DNA from: Anarhynchus alexandrinus
Lineage: Eukaryota > Chordata > Aves > Charadriiformes > Charadriidae
DNA length: 64,000 nt
Assembly (NCBI GenBank): GCA_008711295.1
Contig: VUYV01000101.1
Span: forward strand, 2,276,651-2,340,650
Reading direction: 5' to 3'
The position numbers and the translations under genes are program-made. A model generated the notes under the pieces. That model did not search any database. It was not told the origin of the DNA and saw only the letters and a list, made by a program, of their open reading frames with translations. This document shows positions 26,401 to 38,298 of this stretch, in pieces. How positions within the stretch are numbered: the stretch's first letter is position 1; each line of letters opens with the position of its first letter.

Positions 26401-29275
26401 TAATATACAACTGGCCTCTCTGGCTGATGCTTCTTTGTTTAGAAGGACTTACAGCGGGGACTTGTCACAGGTTTGAAGAAGAGATTTCTTCATGAGGGCC
26501 ATTCTGTTCTTCTGTAATTGGCAGTTGAGGTGACACGAGTATGATCACTTTCCAATATTTTTCTCCTTGCTGTTGTCCTGCAGCCAGGGAAGCTTGCATA
26601 GGCTTCCTCCTGCAGCAAATGCTCCTGCTGTGAATTCAGCTGTTCCCCGTCACGGGTGAGAGTTGTGGACATCTACCCCAGTGAGCAGGACTTCTCCTGC
26701 CTCTGGGCTGTTGCAGCGCTCCGGGGATTCCCCCGCTTTCCCCGCAGTGATGCTGTTGCTTGGAGAGCCGGGGAGCTGCTGGTTTATGGTTCAGTTTTAT
26801 TTCCCTCGGCGGGGTTCTCCCTAGCAATATTCAGTGGTTTATTATCTGGCTTGTTTCATGTAATACACTTGCTGCCTTTAAAATGTATATAGCATTCTGT
26901 GCTATTTGTTAGTCCAGCTGAGAGCTATAACCCAAATTGTAAAATGCCTGGATGCTTTCTAGGCTTCTTTTCGTGCCCATATTCCAAATGGAGTAAAGAC
27001 ACTGAAGAAATTCTGAAATACGTGCTTCACATATAAAGTGAAATGACACAATATGTTAATTCAATGTTAAATAGACCGTAAGGCATGAAGTTGGGTGCCC
27101 AAATTTTGGCACATGACATCGTTTTTATGCATCCAGATGCATAGTCCAGTCTTGAAAAGTGTGCGCCACTTTTCTATCAGTTATCACAAATTGCTTCTCA
27201 TGTGATGTGTTGATGCCTCACAACTCTGAAAATCAAGTTTCTTAAATGTTGCGTAACTATTGCTATAGGACCTACACACAAGCAGCAAAGCCTGAAAACA
27301 CTGATCACAGATTTACACTTAAACATTTTCCATGAAGCTTATGGGGAAAATTATGTTTGCATCAAACAACAGTGTCCTATCTATAAATACATTAAGAGAA
27401 TATAAACATAGACTTAGTTAAGCACATGTGTAAGGAAATGGCAGCATTCAGATGGCAACCTCAGTAATCATTCTATCCTATAGTTTCAATGTGATAGTAC
27501 GTGGTTCAACATCTCTTTCTGCAACTTTCATGCTATTTCCAGACAGTACAAAGTATCAGTTAGCTCCATGGTATGAGTAGTTTTAGTAATTTTTCTATTC
27601 CAATCATATCAGCAGAATTTCTCCATCTTTATGGGCAGAGGTATGTACAAATCTTCTGTGAGATTTTTAACACTCTGGTCAGGAGATGTTGTATTTGAAA
27701 ACAGGACAAATATTGGGGTTTTGGTCACAAAAATATTTTTGCACTAGTGCCTCTGGCTGGTATTTTTGTTCATTTGCTAGAGAAAAAAAGTAATGCTATA
27801 ATGCTGTTAGTCATCTTGTAATGTTCCTCCCCGCTCTCAGCTTTCATCTGCCGTGCACAGTTGGCAACTGGTGCTCAGGCACTCTGTGCCGTGAGGTGCT
27901 CTTCAGCCACAGACTTTACAAGCGTAGCGCTGCTGTTGAAAAAGTAATCATGTGCAGGGTAATATTTCAAGGGCTTCTAATTGAAAAAGGAGAACTAATT
28001 TCCACTGGGTCACTCACATCCATTGTGCAAATTATGGTTTGAAGGGAGTTTGTTATAATGTTTTCCCAAATCATTCTAGAGAGGTTTGTTATAAAAACTC
28101 TGCCTTTCTTTTTAATCCCCAGAGGACCCATAGCTGATAGTTTGGAAGGGCATTCTGGAGACTGCCTTTTGCAGGATAAGCAGGCCTTTTATATAATTAA
28201 TTGATCAGTCTGGTAACACAATTTTTGTCCGAGCTGGCACTTCTGCAACAGAGCAGTTCTGATTTGTGGCATTGAAGTGAATGTTTGGAGTAAAACTAAC
28301 AAGTGACATCAAGAAAATGTATCAGAAATTAACTACTTTAGAGGTGACGCTGCCTTTGCAGATGCAGATGTAGGCACTGCTTTAAGATTGTGGAAAATTT
28401 TTCACAAGGTGGTTTAATTTGAAATTGAATCTTTGGTAATGGAAAAAAAAAAGTCATGTTTGATTCTGCGCTATGTATCTTGTACTTTAAATAGTTATTT
28501 AGTGCCTACCATAGTGGTTCATTTTTTCCAAATGTACTGATTGATATGAAGACCTTAATGTCAGAAATCATCATGTAGTACTTCAACGTTATTTTACTTG
28601 TTTTATCAAAAATACCTGTGGTACATGTAGAAAACCAAGACAACTGTCTCTCATTTTGTACCAAGCTGCCATCTCAGTAGACCTGAAATTTGAAATCCTT
28701 TTTCCCAACATATAGATGATAAATAATAGTGTTCTGTCACACGAAACATTGCACTAAGTTGATATGGTTGTCTCACTTATCTGTCCCAAAGCAAAGGGTC
28801 ACACCGAGCATACGCAGGATGTTGTTACATCTGAGCTGTATTGTTTGGGTTGTTTTGTTTTTCAGAGTCATACTACAAATAAGCTGTTTTAAATAGATAT
28901 TACTGATTAGGTAGCTGATCTTAAGGAAATTAAATAGTTTGAGACTGACAGATCCCCCTTCTATGATAGCACTTGAGAGGGAGGGAATCAATTAGCATGG
29001 CACACAGGCGGTGTTCAGAGTCTGATCACTGTTTAACAAAAAGAAATGCAATCCTGCCTTTGCTTCCTACAGACATGGAGAAATACAACTCTTTAGTACG
29101 CTCTTTAACGTTTAGGTGTCTAAGACAATAACAAATGAAAGAACAGCTTGGTAGTGGAAGATACAATGTTGTTGCAAATACATAAAGATACAGATCTTAC
29201 CTGACAATCAAGAAGGATAAAAAGGCAAAGGAAGGCATAGATACGTTATTGTAAATTCTTGATTCTTGTTAAGAG

Positions 29276-29765
29276 GCAACAGTGCTGCTGATCACCACCC
29301 TTCGGGCCATTCCATTCAGCCAGTTTTCAACCCACGTCACTGTCTGCTCATCCAGCCCAAACATCAACAGCTCATCTATGAGGATCTTACGGGAGACAGT
29401 GTCAAAGGCCCCACTGAAGTCCAGGTAGATGCTGCTCTCCCCTCATCTATAAGGCCAGTCATGTCGTCGCAGAAGTTTATCAAGTTGGTCAGGCATGACT
29501 TCCCCTTGTTGACTACTCCTGACGATTTTCCAGTCATTTATATGCCTGGAAGTGGTTTGCAGGACTAGCTGCTCCATCACCTTCCAAGGGATCAAAGCGA
29601 GGCCGACCGACCTGTAGTACCCTGGTTCCTCCTTCTTCCTTGTCTTGGAGATAGGAGTGATATTTGCTTTCCACCAGTCTTTGGGTACTTCTCGCAATGG
29701 CCATGATCGACCAACGATTATTTGGAGTGGCCTTGCAGTCACATCTGCCAGCTCCCCCAGCAGCT
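29276..29765 (-). mobile_element. CR1 LINE fragment, internal reverse-transcriptase region
   Basis: Minus-strand translation of 29443-29742 shows the CR1 ORF2 stretch PKDWWKANITPISK, followed by PGYYRSVGLALIPWKVMEQL, the N-terminal part of the reverse-transcriptase domain. Downstream on that strand, frameshifted sequence continues the same domain (counterparts of DxSKAFDTVS and the following helix are degraded). Compared with intact CR1, the catalytic region is interrupted and both ends are truncated; the 3' UTR is absent. The sequence loses resemblance to CR1 beyond about 29765. It is a dead internal fragment, unlike the usual 3'-end copies. Confidence 0.9.
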
Positions 29766-32700
29766 GTGGGTCCTGCTCTTCTGCCAGTGTCTTACTCTTG
29801 GCCTGCCAATCTCTGCTGCTTTACACTCCCGCAGCAGGTATTGAGCACCAGTCCGCACCATTTCATAATCGATTCAAGGGCTGAGTTTTTGCAGACTTTG
29901 AGGGCATCTAAGGGTGCTGTACTCCGGCAGAATTCAGTGGGGTTTGAAGGTGCACAGACCTTCTTCATAGACAGACCTCTAGAACAACACTCCTGCTTTT
30001 GCTTGAGCCAGAACTTGATTCTAGCACAGAGGTGCGACCATCAAACATACAAATTCAGATTCTGTGCTGGTGTAAAATGACTTAATATAACTGCTTTATC
30101 TTCAACTGGTAAATTAAAAAGGAGGATCTCTGATAGCCAAGCCTGGAGTGCAGTCTTGAGATAAATTTTGCAATTTTACTAGTTCCTGTTTAGATTACGG
30201 TGATCTACAAAATGTTTAAAAGCAGATAGAAGAAAAAAAAATACTCAGTATATAAAAGACAAAAAAGAGTAGCACCACTATTTGAGAACCTGAGGATCAC
30301 AAATTTTAAACAGCTTTAGAAGTTATATAGCATATTTCTGCAGTAGTTCAGAGACAGAACATTGATATATCCAGTGAATTCATAGAATGGAGAAGTACCC
30401 TGATAAAAATAGAAACTGAGCACAAGAGGTTCAGAATGGAACTTGGATTTCTAAATTGAACATGTAATGAAAATTCTAAAGAGGTACCTTAAATTCTGTC
30501 CATTGTACTTTATGAATATCAGATAGAAAAAGAAAAAGAATGTTTAGCTTATGCTGGGAGAAAAAAAGAAAATCTGAGCAAATATGGGGGTTTTATGCAT
30601 AATGGGACCATCGATTCAACTTTTATCACACACAAAGTCTCCATAGCTTTTGCAAAAGTAAGAACACTTTATAAATGTCTTCAGTTATTGTTGCTGTTTT
30701 GGTAAAGCCCGAAGAATTTACTTGTACATTTTCTGATAGAATTTTGGGTGTCTCTAAATCCAAAATTGCTACCATTTTTCTCAGAAACCTCTTCATGTCC
30801 TATCTTTATCCTTTACTTTCGAGCATTTGTCAAAACCATCTGCGTATCAGTCAATATTTTACTCCATTTGATTTATCAGATTTATCAGTTTATTGCTATA
30901 AAAGTCAGTATTTGCCTGCAACAACATGGCAGTATACATATATTTTGGAATATCTGTATTGTGATTTTTCCATGCCATATTCCACTGTAAGCAGCAAAGA
31001 GTGAATATCCTCTGAAATACCTGGTGTGATGCAAGGATCTCAGTGAAATTGTGTAACTCGGAAGTTAATGGAAATTACTTCAGTCGAGTTCTTTGCCCCA
31101 TTTTCTCTTTCACCTGATTGGGAGTGTTGCAATGATGTTTTGCTGGGCTCTGCTAAGATGTAGTCTGAAAGAACTGTCCTGCCCACATAGTGCATGGAAA
31201 TAAAAGAATGTGCAGGTTGGAAAAGACAGGATATTTCCTTTTTTTGCTCTGTAGCTAAGGCCTCGGCACTTCAGAGCAACAATTACAAAGAAAGTCCTGT
31301 TTATTGCCAGCAGAGAAACTTGTCTATTTTGGACAGATTCTTTGGGAAATCTAGAGATCTAGAAAATGTCTACCAAGAAAATACAGACTGTGATTTGGGT
31401 CTGTTGTTCGTTTGTTTGGTTTCTTTTCTTTTGGTCACAGTTTGGGCCGATTTTCAGCATAGATGAAGGCATGTTTTCTAACACAAAGCTACCCTTCTGG
31501 CAACTTTTGTGGTCTTGAGCCAAGTCATGAGAACTTCTCTCAAGAGTTTGCAAGAACATTTTTTGTAATGTTAAATAAGATGATGTTGCTATTATAACTT
31601 CATACTTAGAAAGGGCTGTACTTTTTTGACTGAAATAAAAACAATAATTATGAAGTCAACCTGAGTCATTTACTTGACATTGATACTGCTTCTGGTATGT
31701 GTACGGAAAATAGATTTCTATAATGGGACAAGTCAGATCCCATAATGTCTGGTGACATTAAGGACCTCACCTGCAATATACTAAAACAATTTTGATGTAG
31801 AAACTCTTAATCACATAATAGAACTGTATTTCCTAATATGTGTATCTAAACTGAACCTTGTTTAGCCCCCAGATTTGAGGCTTTTAGCAGTATAAGTCTG
31901 AGTGGATAATTTAGACCAACCTTATGCTGAGTTGTCCGTGCAGTTCCTAATGTTCATTATAAGCCTTCATTGTCCATTAGTGTGTGGAGTACAAGTCACT
32001 TGGGTGCGTATATGAAAATATTTCTGGCAGAAGTGGGGGCTTGCTTGTGATTCATAGATTTAATATTTGGGTCCCTGATAGGAATGGAGATGATGCTTCA
32101 GGTTATTAATATACTTCTAACATAGATGATGTCTGCGGCAGCAGGTGTTACCCTTTGATCATTTACTTCCATTTGCTTGCTATTCATCTTGATCAGTTTA
32201 GGCCATTTGCCATTTGATTACATTATCTTTTGATCTACTTCAGAATTCTCACCCACGTAAATGTATTTTAATGTCATATCAGCTTTGTGCCCTTATTTAT
32301 AATTTCTTCAGCTTTCTCTGTAAAAATATGACTGAACCATATCAAATACCAAGTTTTACTCAACTGGATCGAATGGCTTTTTAATTTCAGTTTTTGTTAT
32401 GAGAAATAATTGATTTCTAAAATATTATGGAAACTTTCAAGGTGCAGTGTAAATGGGCCCTTTTTCTGTTACATTTCCTGATCTATTGCAATGCCTGTCA
32501 AATTGAAATGAGAGGTTTTAAGAGCTGTGGCATTCATCCCAGACATAAACGTTCATCACCTGTCTCTGGGAACTTGACTGCCTCCCAGCACACCCAAACA
32601 TTGGCAAAGTTCTGAGATTTATTCCCATTTCAGTATTTTTACTGGGCACTATTCTGAGTTCTGGGGTACCTAAATGAACAAAAAGTACATTTGATGAAAG

Positions 32701-33047
32701 AGGGCATGCTTTGAAGCACCGACTTTTGCGTAGCCCTAAATACCTATGTGAAACTGGAAGTCTGGACCAGAAAGTGCTTTCTTAGACAGGGTTGGAGAGC
32801 TAAGATAGAAGAACAAAGCTTTAGCATGTTATTTATTTTTTTTTATCCAGTAATTGTGTAACATGAAGTACATAAACTCTTGCTCATCTCCCACTCTTTA
32901 GCTAACTTTGCAAGTAGCAGTAGATTGCAGTCAAAGCGACTATCTTTCTTGTTTTCTGGCTCTGTGAAACTTATTTTTCTGGTGACGCAATGACACATGT
33001 TCAACAGAAGGGGTGAAATGTGCTGACATCCAGAACATTCTTCTCCC

Positions 33048-33125
33048 TCAGCCTGTACCCAACAGTATTCTGTTCTGGGATGTGGGAGCTCAGGGTTCAA
33101 ACCCCTTTGGAGGGGGAACCCCTTG
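33048..33125 (+). mobile_element. Candidate tRNA-derived SINE head (ancient amniote MIR-like)
   Basis: The + strand reads gtacccaacag, ctgggatgtgggagctca and then ggttcaaaccc (33094-33104), which matches a tRNA/Pol III B box. The order (degenerate A-box-like segment, ctgggatgtgggag, B box about 45 bp later) resembles the tRNA-like heads of ancient amniote SINEs. The A box is poor and no tail is defined, so this is a decayed relic and not a functional tRNA gene. Confidence 0.4.
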
Positions 33126-35342
33126 TCACCTCAGCTAAGAAGGACTCTGCTGAGTTTGCTCCATAGCATATCTTTAGGCATGTAAGATGTCTGAAGCACC
33201 TCAGCAAATTTGGTCGGAGCTCTCCTCAGTTGTTCTCCTGAACTTAAGCTTCCTAGAGCTGTTAAAACTCTTTTGAATACATTTGAGAACATAAATGCTT
33301 TGAGGAATGTCCACCTGTCCTCACTGACCCTCATCTAGATAGAGATTGTCATGCTTTGGAAAAAGCCATCAGTTGTACGTTTACTCTTCATTCTTTAAGA
33401 CACAATCATGATCAGTTTTTTTTTTTAATTTTAGATGCATTCACCAGTATAGCACTGACAACTGTCCAGAGTTTGTCCCCTGGGAGCCTTTTTTTTTTAA
33501 TTTGTAGAACTTCCAATTTTTTTTTTTTCCATTTGCAGAGTAATTAGTGTTGGCTTATTATCAAAGAACATAAAATCAGGTAGAACAGTTCCCATGTCTG
33601 CTGTTGTGATTGTTCAGTCTCATTCATCTCTGAAGCACTCCTAAATCTGTGATTGTAATAAGAACAAGATGAAAAGAACCTCAAATGAAGGTTCAGATGA
33701 GAAAAATCTTTGGTTTCACACTTGATCACTCATTTCTCCCACACTGGTAATGCCACTTTTATTATGAAGGTCACTAAATTCTAATGAGCAAAGTTCCAAC
33801 AGGTGGCCATTTTGCAACTCTGATGAGCGTTCTTCTTTATGGGCTTAGAGAAAGAGATAAACTGCATCAGGATTGCTCCTCAAGCTTTGTTCACTCTAAT
33901 GACTGCTGACTTATCTGTATGTATTTATTAACTAGGACTGACGGTTGCTTTTTCAAAAATGCATAATTAAAAATTCAGTTGTTCAATAGCTGCTTTCGAG
34001 AATTCTCACATTCTTTAGTTCATTTTTTCACGCAATTATTGCCTCCAGAACAATTTCAACCATCTTTCTCATGGCTTTCATTCCACATATTAAGAATGAG
34101 AAAAATCTACTTGGAACAATTTGTACTTTGGGTCCTTTGTTTCCATTCTTACTGATATGCTAGGAAATTAAAAAGTAGGGATTCACACAGGGTTGCATTA
34201 GCAAAAAGCATGTCCACTTCTTTCATGTTGTTCACAATGGACTAGTTTTTGGTATTGAAATTGCTATAATAACTTTTCCCTTTCACAGGCAATTGAAATG
34301 TATATTATGAATTGTTTCATGAAACACTTTTAAAGCAAAACTTCACAGCTGGGCGTTACGAAATATGATTTATAGAATAACAGTGAAATAGAAAATTCCC
34401 ATAGAAAAGAGATTTGTTCTTTTCCTGTATTGGCATAAGTTGTTGTTGAATCAGAGCTGAGTTTTTCTCTCCTGCTACAACAGCACCAAGTTTGGAGATG
34501 CTCAAGTGAAAAAAACAACGTGACTGTGTATTGGTACCAGGTAGAAACAGAAACCAGTGTTAGCCCTTGGATTTCCACCTATCTTCTTGCTGGACCTCCA
34601 GTTGTCTGCTAGTCACGATTCAGCAGTGGGATAGACCATCAAAGATTTGTGCCATTCCGCTAGTGAAAGGAGCTTTAATAATCTGGGAAAGTTTAAATTG
34701 GTTAAGAAAAGTTGAGAAAACTTGTGCTGGAAAGCTTACAAAGTTTATATTCTTTGCAGTGGAAAATGTTTAAGGCTGGAGAACTTTTAGCAGGATTCAG
34801 AAAGAAATACTGTAAGATCCTAAGCGAAACATTTCTTTTCATCTTCCTTTTACTAAAACTGGGGAAAAGAAAAACAAAATAGAAATAAAAATAAAACCTC
34901 TACCAGTTTAAAAGCAGCATTCAGAAATGAAAGAAATGCAGCCTGAATAAGCCAAAACACATTGAGTTAGAGAAATGCGTCTGGGTCAATATTGTTGTTT
35001 CTCTTCTGTCATGAAATAATACAAGGAAAAAAATACCGGCAAAAAGACTGCTGTAGAGTTAATTACCGGTGACATTCACTGTTGGGCAAAGGGTCAGCCT
35101 GAGTCTGTGTACCAAAGAAAGCGGCATACAAACATTATATTGACCCCATGACTTCCCCCTATAGCATATCCCTGCATAAATGCGTTCAAACAAAACAAAG
35201 AGCGCCTTCACAGCCTCTTCTGTGTGAGAGAAACCGGTGTTTTCCCTACATCTCCCTGCGTTAAATTTCCAGCTGCACGGTGCCGACAACAGTGCGTGCC
35301 CTGAGCTCGTAGCCAAAGGATGGGTGGGTGTCCAAGCAAGGT

Positions 35343-35370
35343 GGGGGGATGCAGGGGTGGGAGAAGGGGG
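35343..35370 (+). promoter_or_regulatory. G-quadruplex-forming motif
   Basis: Four G-tracts (6, 4, 3 and 5 G) at 35343-35348, 35354-35357, 35359-35361 and 35366-35370, with loops of 5, 1 and 4 nt, satisfy the canonical G4 pattern. It lies 15 bp upstream of the first X-box. Folding in vivo is not shown. Confidence 0.7.
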
Positions 35371-35384
35371 ACTGATGTCAAGTG

Positions 35385-35398
35385 GTTACCACAGCAAC
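35385..35398. promoter_or_regulatory. RFX-type X-box, copy 1 (imperfect)
   Basis: gttaccacagcaac matches the RFX X-box consensus GTNRCC-N(0-3)-RGYAAC, with the half-sites gttacc and gcaac. Confidence 0.6.
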
Positions 35399-35437
35399 GG
35401 GGAGGGGACCAGCGGTGGGGGGAGCAGAGGTGGGAGT

Positions 35438-35451
35438 GTTACCATGGCAAC
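35438..35451. promoter_or_regulatory. RFX-type X-box, copy 2 (near-palindromic consensus)
   Basis: gttaccatggcaac is an almost perfect palindrome matching the high-affinity RFX X-box. It begins 53 bp after copy 1, in the same G-rich setting; both are followed by gg. Confidence 0.7.
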
Positions 35452-35784
35452 GGATGGAGCGCCTTCCTCACTTGGGTTGGAGATGCAGCTGTCCTTACTT
35501 CTGATTACCTGTCCAGTGTTGGGGGGTTTAGGCAAAACGTACAAAAAGTACCCGTGTTATCACCTACATATAATACCTATTTAATTTCTGGTTAGAAAGT
35601 GAAACTGCACTGGAGATGAAGTATTTTTCCCATACAAGCTACATCCATTTTAATCTCTTTTGACTGACGACAGTATAACCAGTTCACAAGTAGTAGCAGA
35701 ATTCCTTTTTATTCGTTCTAATATAGTGTAAAAATTATACTCCGGTATCAGTTATAAATCCTGCAGTGTTAGAACAGATGCTGA

Positions 35785-35820
35785 GTTAGGGAGTGAGGTT
35801 AAACTGTGTTAGGGAGTGAG
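35785..35820. repeat. Direct repeat of a 13-bp word
   Basis: gttagggagtgag occurs at 35785-35797 and 35808-35820, 23 bp apart. Confidence 0.9.
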
Positions 35821-35909
35821 TTTATCTTACACATCATTACATGACTATATTTCATTTTCCCTAATGAGCTTTGAAAGATGGATCTTCCAACTTTTTGTTT
35901 GGGTTCTTC

Positions 35910-35933
35910 TTTTTTTTTTTTTTTTTTTTTTTN
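35910..35933. repeat. Poly-T run (23 T) ending in a single ambiguous base
   Basis: Twenty-three T followed by n at 35933 and then aaaa. The isolated N shows the assembler could not resolve the homopolymer end. Confidence 0.95.
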
Positions 35934-36490
35934 AAAATTTCTGATAGGCTCCTTTTGAATTTCCTCAACTGGTGAGTGATGGAGATTGTGAGTGTAAGAG
36001 GAATGTGCTCATATAAAACTGATAGGAACAGCCCAGACTCCTGAAATTACTGTCATTGAATGGCCCAGTGAATGGCAATCAGCCATCTGCTATTTCATCT
36101 GGTGTCACTTTTTCCCCAGACTAGGGACAATGAAGAATTACCAATGTCAATAGGTGATTTAATATGAGTCTCATATCAAAAAAGAATGGACTGAAATCTA
36201 GGGGGAGCTGGAATTTGATCAAGTTTGGCTTGAGAAGTAGGGTCTTAAAGGAATACAGAGCTATTTTGAGTGTCAAACCACCTAAAACAAGAAGGCTTGG
36301 TAGGAAGTATTACCTGGATGAGTGGAGCCCAGGGATTACCTTGTAGCCACCCACAAAACCAGATCAAAATAATAAAAAAAAAATGCCCAAGAGGTGAAGA
36401 AACTGAGGCAAGGATAGGCCCCAGGTACTTACTTTTTTGAAATGTCTCTGTGCTTGTGTTATGAAGCCTAGATGAAGCCTGGAGACATTT

Positions 36491-36662
36491 AGAATCATAG
36501 AATCATAGAATGGTTTAGGTTGGAAAGGACCTTGAAGATCATCGAGTTCCAACCCCCCTGCCATAGGCAGGGACACCTCCCACTAGACCAGGTTGCCCAA
36601 GGCCACGTCCAGCCTGGCCTTGAACACCTCCAGGGATGGGGACTCAACAACCTCTCTGGGCA
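36491..36662 (-). mobile_element. CR1 LINE, short 3' end, minus orientation
   Basis: The + strand begins with octamer repeats agaatcat/agaatcat/agaatggt, followed by ttaggttggaaaggacc, gatcatcgagttccaa and the caggttgcccaaggccac block, ending at acctctctgggca. This is the CR1 3' UTR on the minus strand. It is identical over about 155 bp to the copy at 15103-15349. Confidence 0.95.
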
Positions 36663-38030
36663 AAATTTGCCTCCTCTATTTTCCTCTGAAGAGGTACGCT
36701 GTGAACCAGAGTGTCCTTAGCTGGGAAATGTGGAAAGGCTCAGCTCAGCCTGCTGAAGGCAGCCGGCACGGTCTTCGGGGCTATGTATTTCAAATATGGA
36801 TTCTCAGCCTCCCCTCCAAGTGTGCTTCCAGTAACGCAGAACCAGAGAGGGGTCTGGTTTTGCCTGGTCCAGCAGTGCAGAGGGGTGCAGGGCTGCCCGG
36901 GCTTCTCCAGAGGCCAAGAGCAAGAAGGACTTGAGCAAAGTTGAGACTCTCATTGCAGAGTGTCTCTCCATGCCTATGTGGCGAAACAGTCTTGTTCTCA
37001 TTTTCAGAGCGGTTAAACATTTGCATTTCCCTCAAATGCAAATAAAGGCTTTTACAAATGAGCTTTTTCTAGTACTTTGTGCACAGTTGGCTTTTTCGTG
37101 CATCGTTTTGTTTAATGACAGTAACACCTATTCACATCCTGTGGATACAAGATATATCCTATGGACACGGGATGTAAGTCCCTCGCTCCCTGATGCTTCA
37201 TTTATTTACTTTATTTCTGTCATCCAGCGCTTTAAACTTTCCTTTTGGATCCTATTTGTGTTGTAATGAATTTAGACTCTGTGACCTGAGTATATCTATT
37301 CTGCTAAATCACAGATGTCCAGGGACCAATACTTGTCCCCAAGACCGAGTGGCACCAACTGGTGTATGTCTACATTTCTTAGTTTTAGCTGCCTGTGTGG
37401 CAGATTTACCTTGGAAGGAACAGGGTAAGGAAGTCAGCTGCCAATGAAGCAAGGTGGATGACTGGGTGTGCAGTGATTGAGCGATGTTTGTAGTCTCCCT
37501 TTATTCAGCTGTGGGGAGTTAGTGCTTCCTTTGAGGAAAAGCACAAAAAAAATGCACAACTGTATGTATTTATTTATTTTGACCCTTGAAAATGTTCATT
37601 GGTGGGTGGCAGGATGGTTTCAAATGGGAGGGGGGTTGAAAGAATGGGGTTTAAACCCCTGGTGAGCTGTAGCATTCCTGCACAACCCTGGAGAAGACAC
37701 CGATGCCCTCAGTATCTCAGCTTCTGAGAAAGAAAAAGAAGGTTATAACTTTTTTTTTTTTCCCCTAACCAGAGTGTTATAAGGATAAAGGAGCAACTTT
37801 CTGGGACACTTGGATATTGTAGTAGAGTGGTATGTGGATTCTTAAGGTACAACATAGCCTCAGGATATACCCTAGAAACAGCACTGGAGGGGAACAGTTG
37901 GAAGAGGACTTTTAACCATCTGATCTTACCAGCTGCCTCCTTACAATGTGCTCCTTACCATCTTTCCTCTCACTTGTGATTCTGCGAGACCCTCACTGTA
38001 CCTGATCCTTCAGCCTGAAATGGGCATCTA
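36663..38030. other. Gene-free intronic stretch between two CR1 copies
   Basis: Short ORFs on both strands; a somewhat GC-richer start (36700-36930). I recognise no family. Confidence 0.5.
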
Positions 38031-38298
38031 GAACAAGAGGTAATGGGCACAAACTTGAACATAGGAAGTTCCATCTTAACACGAGAAGGAACTTCTTTAC
38101 TTTGAGGGTGGCAGAGCACTGGAACAGGCTGCCCAGAGAGGTTGTGCAGTCTCCCACTCTGGAGACATTCAAAACCCGCCTGGACGCCGTTCTGTGCAAC
38201 TTGCTGTAGGTGACCCTGCTCTGGCAAGGGGGTTGGACTAAATGATCTCCAGAGGTCCCTTCCAACCCTGACCATTCTGTGATTCTGTGATTCTGTCT
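38031..38298 (+). mobile_element. CR1 LINE, 3' end, plus orientation
   Basis: Read on the + strand: gtaatgggcacaaacttgaa, ggaacttctttactttgagg, cactggaacaggctgcccag, ggttggactaaatgatctcc and ccaaccctgaccattctgtg, then three octamers (attctgtg, attctgtg, attctgtc). It differs from the 15103 and 36491 copies in the 3' UTR, so it belongs to another CR1 subfamily, nearer to the element at 63217. Confidence 0.95.

Larger units (their letters stand above)
22471..29275. other. Intronic stretch with CpG block and hairpin at its start, otherwise nothing recognised
   Basis: Apart from the CpG-dense block (22682-22930) and the hairpin (23365-23424), this is AT-rich DNA. A moderately GC-rich patch lies at about 26640-26820. 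There are no exons or transposons I can name. Confidence 0.55.
29766..36490. other. Gene-free intronic stretch with SINE-like head and X-box/G4 cluster
   Basis: Besides the tRNA-like block near 33050, three T-runs between 33416 and 33530, and the G-rich element at 35290-35480, I see no recognisable element. ORFs are short and unrecognised. Confidence 0.5.

Noticed and set aside
33094..33104. tRNA gene suggested by a B-box match
   Set aside because: No cloverleaf: the A box and acceptor stem do not pair. Kept only as a SINE-head candidate.
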